Assembly: GCF_015207875.1 (NCBI RefSeq) | Contig: NZ_JADEVZ010000011.1 | Location: forward strand, 33,448 to 97,447 | Reading direction: 5' to 3' | From: Dolichospermum sp. LEGE 00240 | Lineage (GTDB): Bacteria > Cyanobacteriota > Cyanobacteriia > Cyanobacteriales > Nostocaceae | Length of the DNA: 64,000 nt | Shown: positions 53,279 through 63,200 of the stretch, piece by piece | How the letters are laid out: each line of letters starts with the position of its first letter | How positions within the stretch are numbered: the stretch's first letter is position 1 | Position numbers and translations under genes: made by a program | Notes under the pieces: generated by a model | What the model saw: only the letters and a program-made list of their open reading frames with translations | Told to the model about the DNA's origin: nothing | Databases searched by the model: none

Positions 53279-54433
53279 ATGAAATTAAGTTCAGCGTCGG
53301 CATCTATTCTAACTTTAGGTACGGGTTGGTTTCCTAATAATCCTGGCGGATTGGAACGGTATATTTATGAACTAACTCATCAATTAGCAGCATCTCAAGA
53401 CCAAGTAGAATTATGTGGAGTGGGTTTACCTGTAGATGCTAAAAACACACAGATTAAATTGACTAATTTAGCTTGTCCAGATAGTAAGATTAGTTCTCGG
53501 TTATGGTCAATTCGTAATAATTTTAAGAAAACAAGATTAGGTAAACCTGATGCAATTAATCTTCATTTTGCATTATATAGTTTTCCAATTTTAGATATTT
53601 TACCGAAGGGAGTACCGATTACTTTTAATTTTCATGGACCTTGGGCTTCGGAAAGTCAGGAGGAAGTAGTTAATCAGAAATTTAGTGTTTGGTTAAAGGA
53701 ACAAATAATAGAACAAAGCACTTATAATCGGTGCGATCGCTTTATTGTTCTTAGTAAAGCTTTTGGTCAGATTCTCCATCAAAAATACCAAATTCCCTGG
53801 GATAAAATTCATATTATTCCCGGTGGAGTTGATATTAATCATTTTCAGCATAATCTCTCACGTCAGGAGGCTAGAATCAAACTAGGATGGCCAACTAATC
53901 GTCCAATATTATTTACTTCCCGGCGCTTAGTTCATCGCATGGGAATTGATAAGTTATTGCAAGCTATAGCTATGATTAAATCTGGCATTCCTGATGTTTG
54001 GTTAGCGATCGCTGGTCGGGGACATATTCAAGCTTTACTGCAACAACAAGCTAGAGAGTTAGGCTTGGAAAACAATGTACAATTTTTAGGTTTTTTACCA
54101 GAAAATCATTTACCTGTGGCTTATCAAGCGGCGGATTTAACGGTGATGCCGAGTCAATCTTTTGAAGGGTTTGGATTAGCTATTGTCGAGTCTTTAGCCT
54201 GTGGTACTCCTGTTTTATGTACTCCTGTGGGGGGAATGCCAGAAATCTTAGAGAAATTCTCTCCAGATTTAATTACTGAGGCGATTACTGTGGAAAGTAT
54301 TGCTGATAAATTAGCACAAGTTATGTTAGGAAAACTGCCTTTACCTGCTAGGGAAGAATGTCGTTATTACACGATTAAAAATTATGATTGGACAAATATT
54401 GCCCAACAAGTTCGGCAAGTTATTTTAGCTTAA
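53279..54433 (+). CDS. Glycosyltransferase, family 4 type
   Basis: This protein of about 384 residues belongs to the GT-B retaining glycosyltransferases. An N-terminal acceptor domain (TLGTGWFPNNPGGLERYIYE) is followed by the donor-binding domain: PILFTSRRLVHRMGIDKLLQ, VQFLGFLPENHLPVAYQAAD, and the E-x7-E motif in EGFGLAIVESLACGTPV. It would transfer a sugar from a nucleotide sugar to a lipid-linked or polysaccharide acceptor at the membrane face. Start choice is uncertain: ATG at 53279 has AAGGG eight bases upstream, while GTG at 53264 has GGGAG upstream. Five bases separate its stop from the next gene. Confidence 0.9.
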   Translation: MKLSSASASILTLGTGWFPNNPGGLERYIYELTHQLAASQDQVELCGVGLPVDAKNTQIKLTNLACPDSKISSRLWSIRNNFKKTRLGKPDAINLHFALYSFPILDILPKGVPITFNFHGPWASESQEEVVNQKFSVWLKEQIIEQSTYNRCDRFIVLSKAFGQILHQKYQIPWDKIHIIPGGVDINHFQHNLSRQEARIKLGWPTNRPILFTSRRLVHRMGIDKLLQAIAMIKSGIPDVWLAIAGRGHIQALLQQQARELGLENNVQFLGFLPENHLPVAYQAADLTVMPSQSFEGFGLAIVESLACGTPVLCTPVGGMPEILEKFSPDLITEAITVESIADKLAQVMLGKLPLPAREECRYYTIKNYDWTNIAQQVRQVILA

Positions 54434-54437
54434 ATTG

Positions 54438-55592
54438 ATGATGAAAATTCTATTTTTAGACCAAAGTGGTAAACCCGGTGGTGCTGAGTTGTGTTTAGTT
54501 GATATTGCTAAACCTTATGGGAAAAATGCTCTGGTTGGTTTATTTGCAGATGGTGATTTTAGAAAGTTACTTGCAGAAAATCAAGTTCCTGTCGAGGTTT
54601 TGACAACTCAAGCCATTAAAGTTGGTAAACAAAGTGGTTTATTCCAAGCATTAGGTAGTTTAGGGCAAATAATTCCTTTAATTCATCAGGTTGTGCAACG
54701 AGCAAGGAAATATGATTTAATTTATGCTAATACTCAAAAGGCTTTAGTCGTGGGGGCGATAGCTAGTTTCTTGGCTCGTCGTCCTTTGGTTTATCATTTG
54801 CATGATATTCTTTCTTTAGAACATTTTAGTAAAACTAATTTGCAAGTTGCTGTTAATTTAATTAATCGTTGTGCTGCTTTGGTGATTGCTAATTCTCAAG
54901 CTAGTAAGATGGCATTTTTAGAGGCTGGAGGAAAATCGGATCTAGTTCGGGTTGTTTATAATGGTTTTGCAGCCAAAAATTATGAAGTTGATGAATTAGA
55001 AGTTAGAAATTTAAGAGAAAATCTCAAATTAGAAGATAAGTTTGTGATTGGACATTTTAGCCGTCTTTCTCCTTGGAAGGGACAACATATTTTAATTGAT
55101 GCTCTTTCCCAATGTCCACAAGATGTGGTAGTAATTTTAGTTGGTGATGCTTTATTTGGTGAACAGGAATATGTCAAGGATTTACACCAAAAAGTAACTG
55201 CATTAGGACTGGAAAATCGAGTTAATTTTTTAGGTTTTCGCGCGGATATTCCCCAATTAATGACAATGTGTGATTTAGTTACCCATACTTCTACTGCGCC
55301 TGAACCTTTTGGGAGGGTTATTGTTGAGGCTATGCTGTGTGGTAAACCGGTGATTGCGGCTGAAGCTGGTGGCGCTATGGAATTAGTGGAAGATGGGATT
55401 AATGGTTTTTTAGTCGCACCTGGAGAACCTCAAGAATTAGCCCAGGTGATTCATAATTGTCGTCAAGAATCTGCAAAAACTGCGAATATTGCCAATAATG
55501 CCAGAATTAGTGCTAGTGAACGTTTTGATGTCAGGATTATTAATCAACAAATTCAAGAATTGCTAAAATCAATCAGATCCCCCACTTCTTGA
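54438..55592 (+). CDS. Glycosyltransferase, family 4 type
   Basis: This second GT-B enzyme has about 384 residues: KILFLDQSGKPGGAELCLVD at the N-terminus, YDLIYANTQKALVVGAIASF, then FVIGHFSRLSPWKGQHILID, and the E-x7-E motif in EPFGRVIVEAMLCGKPVIAA. It forms an operon with the preceding glycosyltransferase, suggesting consecutive steps in one glycan. The start is ATG at 54438 or 54441 (a TTG precedes). The last eight residues (KSIRSPTS) and the stop are encoded by the left arm of the AGATCCCC palindrome at 55575-55607, so the original C-terminus has been replaced by repeat sequence. Confidence 0.9.
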   Translation: MMKILFLDQSGKPGGAELCLVDIAKPYGKNALVGLFADGDFRKLLAENQVPVEVLTTQAIKVGKQSGLFQALGSLGQIIPLIHQVVQRARKYDLIYANTQKALVVGAIASFLARRPLVYHLHDILSLEHFSKTNLQVAVNLINRCAALVIANSQASKMAFLEAGGKSDLVRVVYNGFAAKNYEVDELEVRNLRENLKLEDKFVIGHFSRLSPWKGQHILIDALSQCPQDVVVILVGDALFGEQEYVKDLHQKVTALGLENRVNFLGFRADIPQLMTMCDLVTHTSTAPEPFGRVIVEAMLCGKPVIAAEAGGAMELVEDGINGFLVAPGEPQELAQVIHNCRQESAKTANIANNARISASERFDVRIINQQIQELLKSIRSPTS

Positions 55593-55607
55593 AGAAGTCG
55601 GGGATCT
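55575..55607. repeat. 33-bp palindrome overlapping a gene end
   Basis: The arms AGATCCCCCACTTCT and AGAAGTCGGGGATCT pair around TGA with one mismatch. It probably folds in RNA at the end of the glycosyltransferase operon and may terminate it, though no strong T-run follows. It is the same family as 57905-57937 and the half copies at 2659-2673 and 4155-4169. Confidence 0.8.
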
Positions 55608-55694
55608 TGGTCTTGGGAAACAATGTATAATATGGTAATGTATGGGTGGAAATTTTCCGCTTCTATAAATTAATAAATTTTAAAGTGAATTCTT

Positions 55695-56945
55695 GTGGCA
55701 CAAGTTGTATTAGAAAACGTTTATAAAAGTTTTCCCAGTCGCAGTGGGGAAGGGACAAAAGCGCAACAAGACGGTACAGATGGTGTAAGTGTCTTGCGAC
55801 GGATTAATTTAACCATTGCTGATGGTGAGTTTATGGTGCTGGTAGGACCCTCTGGCTGCGGTAAAAGTACGCTGCTGAGGTTAATTGCTGGCTTGGAGGT
55901 GATGACTGGTGGTAATATTTCCCTAGGAGATAGCTTGATTAATGATTTACCCCCGAAAGCCAGAGACATCGCTATGGTGTTTCAAAGTTACGCACTTTAC
56001 CCCCACATGACTGTATATGACAACATCGCTTTTGGTTTGCGTCGTCAGTTTCCAGACGCGGAATTTGGCAGAAAAAGATTTGCTCAATGGGGCGAAAATA
56101 TACTGGTAGGAATGACAAAAAAGTTGCCTAGAGGATGGCGATATATTTCTGCTAAGGAAAGAATTGTTGATCAACAGGTGCAAAAAGTTGCAGGTTTGTT
56201 ACAAATTGAAACCTTGTTAAATCGTTTACCTAAACAGCTTTCCGGGGGACAAAGACAACGGGTAGCATTAGGAAGGGCGATCGCTCGTAATCCTCAAGTA
56301 TTCCTAATGGATGAACCATTATCTAATTTAGACGCTAAATTACGGGCGGAAACTCGGAGTCAAATTGTGAAATTGCAACGTCAATTGGGGATAACGACAA
56401 TTTATGTTACCCATGATCAAACGGAAGCCATGACTATGGGCGATCGCATTGCAATTATGTCAGAAGGTAAAATACAGCAAGTTGCTGCTCCATTAGAACT
56501 ATATAATCATCCTGCGAATCGGTTTGTGGCTGAATTTATTGGTTCTCCACCCATGAATTTCATCCCGGTGGAGTTTCACGCACCCTTATTAATTACCCAT
56601 GCAAATTTCCGCTTCACTCTTCCAGATGTGTGGGGAAGTGCGTTACAAAAATACGACGGACAAACTTTAATGTTAGGTATTCGTCCAGAACATCTAATTT
56701 TAGGTGTACCTGCTACTAAAAATTTACCAGTTAAAGTAGATTTAGTAGAAAACTTAGGAAATGACACTTTTTTATCTGTAAAAATTGCCGATCCTGACTT
56801 ACAAAATCCAGAGGGACAAACTTTACAAGTTCGAGTTCCCCCCGATAGATTCATCACCATAGATGAGCAACTTTGGCTATCTTTAACTCCTGAGAAACTG
56901 CATTTTTTTGACCCCAAAACCGAATTAGCAATATTTCCAAAATAG
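55695..56945 (+). CDS. Sugar-type ABC transporter ATP-binding protein (UgpC/MalK-like)
   Basis: The 416-residue ATPase drives import through a permease that is not encoded here. Motifs are the Walker A GPSGCGKST (51-59), Q-loop MVFQSYALYPHMTVYDN, signature LSGGQRQR (182-189), Walker B VFLMDEPLS and the H-switch YVTHDQTEAM. A C-terminal TOBE/OB regulatory domain (about 290-410: MLGIRPEHLIL, DLVENLGNDTFLSV) is typical of the MalK/UgpC group. Two insertions lengthen it: about 18 residues before the first strand-loop (SGEGTKAQQDGTDG) and about 35 residues between Q-loop and signature. The start is GTG at 55695. Confidence 0.93.
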   Translation: MAQVVLENVYKSFPSRSGEGTKAQQDGTDGVSVLRRINLTIADGEFMVLVGPSGCGKSTLLRLIAGLEVMTGGNISLGDSLINDLPPKARDIAMVFQSYALYPHMTVYDNIAFGLRRQFPDAEFGRKRFAQWGENILVGMTKKLPRGWRYISAKERIVDQQVQKVAGLLQIETLLNRLPKQLSGGQRQRVALGRAIARNPQVFLMDEPLSNLDAKLRAETRSQIVKLQRQLGITTIYVTHDQTEAMTMGDRIAIMSEGKIQQVAAPLELYNHPANRFVAEFIGSPPMNFIPVEFHAPLLITHANFRFTLPDVWGSALQKYDGQTLMLGIRPEHLILGVPATKNLPVKVDLVENLGNDTFLSVKIADPDLQNPEGQTLQVRVPPDRFITIDEQLWLSLTPEKLHFFDPKTELAIFPK

Positions 56946-57015
56946 GGAGAAAAAGCGATCGCATTAAGTAGGTTGGCGTTGAAAATTGTTGTTATAGCAA
57001 GGCAAGAGGTAAGGG

Positions 57016-57031
57016 CTTTTCAAACAACCTC
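57016..57031 (-). repeat. Solo terminal repeat of the 163-bp MITE family
   Basis: On the minus strand the bases read GAGGTTGTTTGAAAAG, preceded by TTA, identical to the left end and target site of the MITE at 61420. Only one end is visible. The TTA-GAGG junction supplies the TAG stop of the DUF6671 gene. Confidence 0.7.
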
Positions 57032-57882
57032 TAAGGATTACAATATTCACATAAACTAGGATCAGCAAATTCTTGATTGTTAGGAAATAATTGTTGTTGA
57101 CTAAAGTTGCATTTTTGACATTGAAAAATTACTGCTTTAATTAATGAAGTTGGCTGATGACAAAGTTCACAGGGTAGTCCAGGTATTTTTTGATTGATAG
57201 TAAAACCAGGCGTATGACATTGGGGACATAAACTATTAATTTTATTCATTAAGTCTTGAGTAGCGATAGCAATATTTTTCATTCTGCTAGGATTATACAT
57301 TGCTCTCATGTCTGTTTCTATATTAAATTTACCGTTTGTGCTTTTTCTGGCAATTTCTACTGAGTTGATCAGGTTTTCTTTGCTGGTGATACCTTTAATA
57401 AATTCTATTTTTCCTGTGGACATATTATCAAATGAAATTACTAACCCATGTTCAGGAAAACCTACTTTCTTTCCAAATTCTTCAGCTTCTTCTAAACTAG
57501 ATATAATCTGATGATTGAAATTAGTTTCCATAGAAAATACTTCACCAATAATTTCTAAATCATTTTCTTGATCCAGAAAAATAATGATCTCTCGGTTAGC
57601 ATAAATATAGGGAATGAGGGGATGAGGTGCAAAACTTCCTTCACTGGCTATGGCTATTTTTTTATCATATATTTCTAAGGCTTTTTGAGCTTTTAATCTA
57701 GCAGTAATAACCTGTGTGTCTGGACGTTGAATTTCTCTAGTAAAAGTTCCAAAAACATCAGTATTTAAGCCTTCAGGAACTATGACATTAATTCCTAAAT
57801 GTTCTTTAAATAGAGGAGAAATTACTTTCTCTTTATTGTGCATTGTCGCCAAAATAGCCACGCGATTATTATATATTGACAT
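57031..57882 (-). CDS. DUF6671 family protein with zinc-finger-like C-terminus
   Basis: The 283-residue protein matches the DUF6671 group: NRVAILATMHNKEKVISPLF at the start, LNTDVFGTFTREI, AIASEGSFAPHPLIPYIYAN, and a MRAMYNPSRMKNIAIATQDL segment. The C-terminal 70 residues carry four Cys pairs (CPQCHTPGF, LPCELCHQP, FQCQKCNF, LCEYCNP) likely to bind two zinc ions. The function is unknown. The gene ends in a solo MITE terminal repeat that provides its TAG stop; the last Cys pair is only a few residues earlier, so little if anything has been lost. Confidence 0.82.
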   Translation of the reverse strand: MSIYNNRVAILATMHNKEKVISPLFKEHLGINVIVPEGLNTDVFGTFTREIQRPDTQVITARLKAQKALEIYDKKIAIASEGSFAPHPLIPYIYANREIIIFLDQENDLEIIGEVFSMETNFNHQIISSLEEAEEFGKKVGFPEHGLVISFDNMSTGKIEFIKGITSKENLINSVEIARKSTNGKFNIETDMRAMYNPSRMKNIAIATQDLMNKINSLCPQCHTPGFTINQKIPGLPCELCHQPTSLIKAVIFQCQKCNFSQQQLFPNNQEFADPSLCEYCNP

Positions 57883-57904
57883 AATTTTCTCCTTTGTTAT
57901 CTTC

Positions 57905-57937
57905 AGATCCCCGACTTCTTGGAGAAGTCGGGGATCT
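57905..57937. repeat. 33-bp perfect palindrome
   Basis: AGATCCCCGACTTCT and AGAAGTCGGGGATCT pair perfectly over 15 bases around TGG, between two minus-strand genes. The RNA hairpin could stop transcription from the GNAT gene. This is the most complete copy of the palindrome whose arms flank the kinase-GUN4 cassette. Confidence 0.9.
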
Positions 57938-57943
57938 AAAATA

Positions 57944-58516
57944 CTATAAATTCGTTCGCCAGTGGGGATTTGTTAAACTTGTGAAAATATGATCTTCCCA
58001 TTTACCATTAATCATTAAATAATCTCTGGCATATCCTTCAACTACAAAACCGACCCTTTTAAGAACATTCCCACTCCGGCGATTATGGGGCATATAATTA
58101 GCCATAATGCGATGCAGATTTAATTCTTGAAAAACATATTTAGTGGAAATAGACAAAGCTTCTGTCATGTAACCATAACCTTGGGCTGATTCTGCCAAAC
58201 TATATCCTAAATGACAAAATTGAGCAGCACTATAGATAAAGTTACTAAAATTAGCAGTCCCCACAATTTGTCTAGGCTGATGTTTCCGATAAATAAATAG
58301 TTTTAATGAATAGTTGTTCACAAATTCCCAGAAATTGGTTTCTACTTGATACTCCCAATAATCGTCAGTGAAAAAGTTTTCATCCCATTTAGGATAAAAT
58401 GGCGTAAGATATTCCTTATTTTCCGTAAAATATTTGAGTATGTAAGGAATATCCTCCATCACTGCCATTCTTAATATTAGGCGATCGCTTGTCAGAATTG
58501 GTGGCTCTGATGTCAT
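57944..58516 (-). CDS. GNAT-family N-acetyltransferase (RimJ/RimL-like)
   Basis: This 190-residue protein would transfer an acetyl group from acetyl-CoA, most likely to a protein N-terminus or small amine. The RimJ/RimL pattern is clear: ILTSDRLILRMAVMEDIPYI, QIVGTANFSNF, LGYSLAESAQGYGYMTEALS (acetyl-CoA loop), YVFQELNLHRIMANYMPHNR and NVLKRVGFVVEGYARDYLMI. Length is usual. The substrate cannot be told. It is transcribed away from bioB. Confidence 0.93.
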   Translation of the reverse strand: MTSEPPILTSDRLILRMAVMEDIPYILKYFTENKEYLTPFYPKWDENFFTDDYWEYQVETNFWEFVNNYSLKLFIYRKHQPRQIVGTANFSNFIYSAAQFCHLGYSLAESAQGYGYMTEALSISTKYVFQELNLHRIMANYMPHNRRSGNVLKRVGFVVEGYARDYLMINGKWEDHIFTSLTNPHWRTNL

Positions 58517-58562
58517 ATAATCAAATTTAAATATTTTAGTAAGATGATATTTTAAAAGTTTT

Positions 58563-58685
58563 GGGCGAATGTAATTCGCGGCTACATAACCAAAGTCCGC
58601 CTACGCGGACTAAAAAAATTCGGGTTTTATAACCCACGCAGGTGGGTTTCGTCTGTGTAGACGCGATTTCTAATCGCCGGGGCTA
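58563..58685. repeat. Dispersed intergenic repeat (copy 3 of 3)
   Basis: The stretch begins GGGCGAATGTAATTCGCGGC and contains AAGTCCGCCTACGCGGACT, ACCCACGCAGGTGGGT and GTGTAGACGCGATTTCTAAT. Several nested stems can form. It shares segments with 221-397 and 43227-43340. It occupies most of the divergent GNAT-bioB promoter region. Confidence 0.75.
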
Positions 58686-58713
58686 GTTAATTTCAACTAC
58701 AAAGAGGATAATC

Positions 58714-59718
58714 ATGGTAGAAATACGCTACAATTTGCAACCGACAGAGATTTTAACAATATATAATACCCCATTTCTAGAGCTAATTTATCAAGCTGCT
58801 ACTGTGCATCGTCAATATCACAAACCTGAACAAATACAAGTTTGTAAGCTTATCTCTATTAAAACCGGTGCCTGTCCCGAAGATTGCGGTTATTGCGCTC
58901 AATCTTCCCGCTACAAAACCGAGGTAAAACCCGAAGCACTGTTAGAAAAAGAAACGGTGATAAATATTGCCAAAACAGCTAAAGAAAGCGGTGTTAGTCG
59001 GGTTTGTATGGGTGCTGCTTGGCGAGAAGTCCGGGATAATTCCCAATTTGAGGAAGTCCTGGATATGGTCAAGGATGTAACTGGCATGGGTTTAGAGGTA
59101 TGCTGTACCTTGGGAATGTTGACAGAAAACCAAGCCAAGCGGTTAGAGGATGCGGGATTATATGCTTATAACCATAATCTTGATACCTCAGAGGAATATT
59201 ACAGCACTGTAATTACAACTCGAACTTATGGCGATCGCCTGAATACAATTGCCAATGTTCGCCAAACTAATGTTACCGTATGTTCGGGCGGTATTCTCGG
59301 TTTAGGGGAAAATATTAGCGATAGGGTGGGAATGTTACATACTCTCTCAAATTTACAACCTCACCCCGAATCTGTACCCATCAATATTCTTTCCCAAGTT
59401 CCCGGTACACCTTTAGAAAATCAACCAGATGTCCCCATTTGGGATGTAGTGCGGATGATTGCGACTGCTAGAATTATTATGCCTAAATCTGACGTGCGGT
59501 TAAGTGCAGGTAGGGCGAGACTTTCCCAAGTAGAACAAGCTTTATGCTTCATGGCTGGTGCAAATTCCATCTTCTCCAGCGATGATAACAAAATGTTGAC
59601 GGTGACTACTCCTTGTCCTGATTATGACGCAGACAAAGAAATGTTGAACTTGCTTGGTTTGGAAATGCGTCCCCCCTTCCAAAAGCAGGAAAAAACACCA
59701 ACTCCAGTAATGATATAA
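58714..59718 (+). CDS. bioB: Biotin synthase
   Basis: BioB is a radical-SAM enzyme that inserts sulfur into dethiobiotin. The 334-residue sequence has the cluster motif C54-x3-C58-x2-C61 ([14 protein letters not shown]) and the family pattern [58 protein letters not shown] and the final domain [20 protein letters not shown]. The arginine and cysteines that hold the [2Fe-2S] cluster appear conserved ([18 protein letters not shown]). Length is normal. No other bio gene is nearby, as is usual in cyanobacteria. Confidence 0.97.
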   Translation: MVEIRYNLQPTEILTIYNTPFLELIYQAATVHRQYHKPEQIQVCKLISIKTGACPEDCGYCAQSSRYKTEVKPEALLEKETVINIAKTAKESGVSRVCMGAAWREVRDNSQFEEVLDMVKDVTGMGLEVCCTLGMLTENQAKRLEDAGLYAYNHNLDTSEEYYSTVITTRTYGDRLNTIANVRQTNVTVCSGGILGLGENISDRVGMLHTLSNLQPHPESVPINILSQVPGTPLENQPDVPIWDVVRMIATARIIMPKSDVRLSAGRARLSQVEQALCFMAGANSIFSSDDNKMLTVTTPCPDYDADKEMLNLLGLEMRPPFQKQEKTPTPVMI

Positions 59719-59731
59719 CAGTTGAAAATTA

Positions 59732-59752
59732 CCTCTCCCTGACTGGGAGAGG
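59732..59752 (+). terminator. Hairpin downstream of bioB
   Basis: CCTCTCCC and GGGAGAGG pair around TGACT, 13 bases after the bioB stop. The stem is strong and correctly placed, but no T-run follows, so it may be a dispersed GGGAGAGG repeat rather than a canonical terminator. Confidence 0.45.
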
Positions 59753-59799
59753 ACTCGAATATGCTAAAATTTAGGATGAACTTTAAGCAGGTGATCAAG

Positions 59800-60117
59800 A
59801 TGACACAATCCACACCCCAAAGAGTTGTCCGTCGTGGTCGAGTATTTCCCGAAATTCAATGGACAGAAGAACAAAAAGCTGAAGATAGAGCTAGAAGACA
59901 GGCATTTTCTGATCGTTGTTGGGTAATTTTTGAGCGGTTAAAACCAGAAATATTAGATAAATATTATGGTTGGTATATTGCTATTGAACCTGATAGCGGT
60001 GATTATTTTATTGATCAAGATAAGGAAGTAGCCAGTAAAATGGCTAGAGAAAAGTATCCTCATGTTATTCATCATATTTATGGCATTAATGAAACGGGAG
60101 TTAGTGGCAGAATATGA
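59800..60117 (+). CDS. Small hypothetical protein, 105 residues
   Basis: The protein is compact and charged: VVRRGRVFPEIQWTEEQKAE, ARRQAFSDRCWVIFERLKPE, GWYIAIEPDSGDYFIDQDKE, YPHVIHHIYGINETGVSGRI. The second half resembles a DUF5678-like or toxin-associated small domain seen often in cyanobacteria; this is uncertain. The ATG at 59800 is preferred because the family-like sequence begins there and the 13 residues encoded upstream look unstructured. It could pair with a PIN toxin in other genomes, but none follows here. Confidence 0.7.
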   Translation: MTQSTPQRVVRRGRVFPEIQWTEEQKAEDRARRQAFSDRCWVIFERLKPEILDKYYGWYIAIEPDSGDYFIDQDKEVASKMAREKYPHVIHHIYGINETGVSGRI

Positions 60118-60209
60118 TTGAGGGCAGATTTGGAGAGAAAGGTCATTTTTAAAGTTGAGTTACTTATTACTTAATTCAATCTAAATTGTTTTCAAATCCT
60201 ATATATTAT

Positions 60210-63200
60210 ATGAATAATCTACAAACCTACATTCAAGAAGTTACACAAATTTATCAACAACAAAATGCCACAGAACATACATATCGCCCAGCATTAAAAA
60301 AATTAATGGAATCTTTAGATTCTCAAATTCAAGCTATTAATGAACCAAAAAGAATAGCTTGCGGTGCGCCAGATTTTGTAGTGAAAAATGGTATTTTAGA
60401 AATTGGACATATTGAAGCTAAAGATATTGGTATTTCTCTCAAGAAAGTAGAAAAAACTGCCCAAATGGGGCGTTATTTTCAGGCTTTGGGTAATTTGATT
60501 TTAACTGATTATTTAGAATTTCGCTGGTATATTCAAGGAGAATTAAAATTATCTGCTTCTTTAGGAACAATTGATAAAAACAAAAAAATCAAAGTTGATA
60601 AACAAGGAATACAGGAAGTTGATCAACTTTTACGGCAATTTTTATTAGCTAAAGTTCCCCAAGTGACCACACCGAAGGATTTAGCTAAACGTATGGCTAG
60701 TTTAGCCCAATTAATGAGAGATGCTATCAAAACGGCGTTAAATGATGTGGATAATGGGGGAATGTTACGTCAGCAGCTAGAGTCATTTCAACGAGTATTA
60801 ATTAAAGATTTGACGGTGGAACAGTTTGCAGATATGTACGCCCAAACTATTTGTTATGGGTTATTTGCAGCGCGGTGTAACACTGATAATGTTAATACTT
60901 TTTCGCGGGAAACAGCAGCTTTTAAATTACCGAAAACCAACCCTTTTTTAAGGAGTATTTTTGGACAAATAGCCGGACCAGATTTAGATGATAGAATTAG
61001 TTGGGCTGTGGATAATTTAGCGAATATTCTGCAACAAACGGAAATGGCAGAAATTCTCAAAGATTTTGGTAAACGTACCCGTAGGGAAGACCCTGTTGTG
61101 CATTTTTATGAGACGTTTTTGGCAGAATATGATCCAAAAATGCGAGAATCAAGAGGGGTTTATTATACTCCTGAACCTGTGGTTGATTATATTGTTAAAA
61201 GTGTGGATTATATTCTCAAACATAAGTTTAATATTAGTAAAGGTTTAGCAGATTCTAAAAAGATTAAAATCCCCAATCCCAAGGGTGAGGGAACTATAGA
61301 AACCCATCAAGTTTTGATTTTAGATCCTGCGGTGGGTACGGGAACTTTTATGCACAGTGTAATTGATTTTATTTATGATAAGTTTAAAAATCAAAAGGGG
61401 ATGTGGTCAAGTTATGTTAGAGGTTGTTTGAAAAGTATTAGATGAACCCGATAATCTCTAGAAACCTAACCCCCCTTCCCCCCTTCCCTACAAGGGAATG
61501 GGGGTTTCAAAGCCTCTCCCCGCGTCGGGGAGAGGTTTGGAGAGGGGTTTATTTATACATTAAAAACTTTTCAAACATCCTCTTAGTCAACATTTATTAC
61601 CTCGATTATTTGGCTTTGAATTGTTGATAGCACCTTATACTGTAGCACACATGAAATTAGGTTTACAGTTGCAAGAATTGGGTTATGATTTTAGTTCTGA
61701 TGAACGGTTAAGGATTTATTTAACAAATACATTACAAGAGGCTTTTCAAATTCCTGCTGCTGATGGTTTTATGAACAGAATTAGAGATGAAGCAGAAGCA
61801 GCAAAGGATATAAAACAAGATGTTCCTGTGATGGTAATTTTAGGAAATCCTCCCTATTCTTATGAATCTATAAATACTGACCCTTGGATTGTGGGATTAG
61901 TTCGAGATTATTATCAAGTAGACGGGAAACCTTTAGGAGAAAGAAACCCGAAAGGATTATTAGATGATTATGTAAAGTTTATCCGTTTTGCTCAACATCG
62001 AGTTTCCGAAACCGGTTATGGTATTGTGGCTTTAATTACGAATCATGGTTATTTAGATAATCCCACTTTTCGGGGAATGCGTCAAAATTTGATGCAAACT
62101 TTTGATGAGATTTATGTTTTAGATTTACATGGGAATAGCAAGAAAAAAGAAGTTTGTCCTGACGGTTCACCGGATAAAAATGTATTTGATATTCAGCAAG
62201 GTGTAGCAATCAGTATTTTTATTAAATATGAAAATAGTCAGCAAAAGTTAGCATCTGTTTATCATGCTGATTTATGGGGTATGAGAGAGGTTTATGAAAA
62301 TAAAGAGTTGGTTGGTGGTAAATATCATTGGTTAGCTGAAAATGATATTAGTTCAACTGAGTGGACAACTTTGAAGCCTGAGTTTGAATTTTATCTTTTT
62401 CAACCTCAAAATATTAATTTAAAGTCTGAATATGAAAATGCGCCAAAAATTACTGATATTCTCTTAATTAATAGTTTAGGTGTCGCTACAGCTAGGGATA
62501 ATTTAACAATTCAATTTACCCACAATAAACTATGGGAAACCATAAATAAATTTATTGATTTATTACCAGAAGACGCAAGAAGTTATTTTGACTTAGATAA
62601 AGATGCAAGAGACTGGTCAATAAATTTAGCGCAAAAAGACATTAAAAATTCTGGCTTATCTAAATCACAAGTTTTTCCCATTATGTATCGTCCCTTTGAT
62701 CAAAGATTTACTTATTATACAGGTAATTCTAGAGGCTTTCATTGTATGCCTAGAAGTGAAGTAATGAATCATATTATTAAAGGTGAAAATTTGGCTTTAG
62801 CCACTTTAAGAAGACCTCGTAATGAAATAGTAGATAATTTTTTTGTTAGTGATCAAATTACAGATAAATGTATAATTTCTTCTTTAGATAATGCAAGTAT
62901 TTTCCCTCTCTATCTTCACCCGACCGATACCCCAACTTTATTTGATTCTCCACCAACTAACGCACCTGGAGGACGTAAACCGAATTTATCCCCAGAATTT
63001 ATTACAGAATTTTCTCAAAAACTAGATTTAGAATTTATTTTTGATGGAAAAGGAGATAAAAATAAAACCTTTGGACCAGAGGATATTTTTAATTACATTT
63101 ACGCTATCTTTCATTCTCCTAACTACCGTCAACGTTACGCCGAATTTTTAAAGATTGATTTTCCTCGTGTTCCTTTAACTTCCAATTCCGCGCTTTTTTG

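Noticed and set aside
61442..61627. 61-codon frame between the two halves of the restriction gene
   Set aside because: It lies inside the 163-bp MITE and its flank; the sequence is palindromic repeat.
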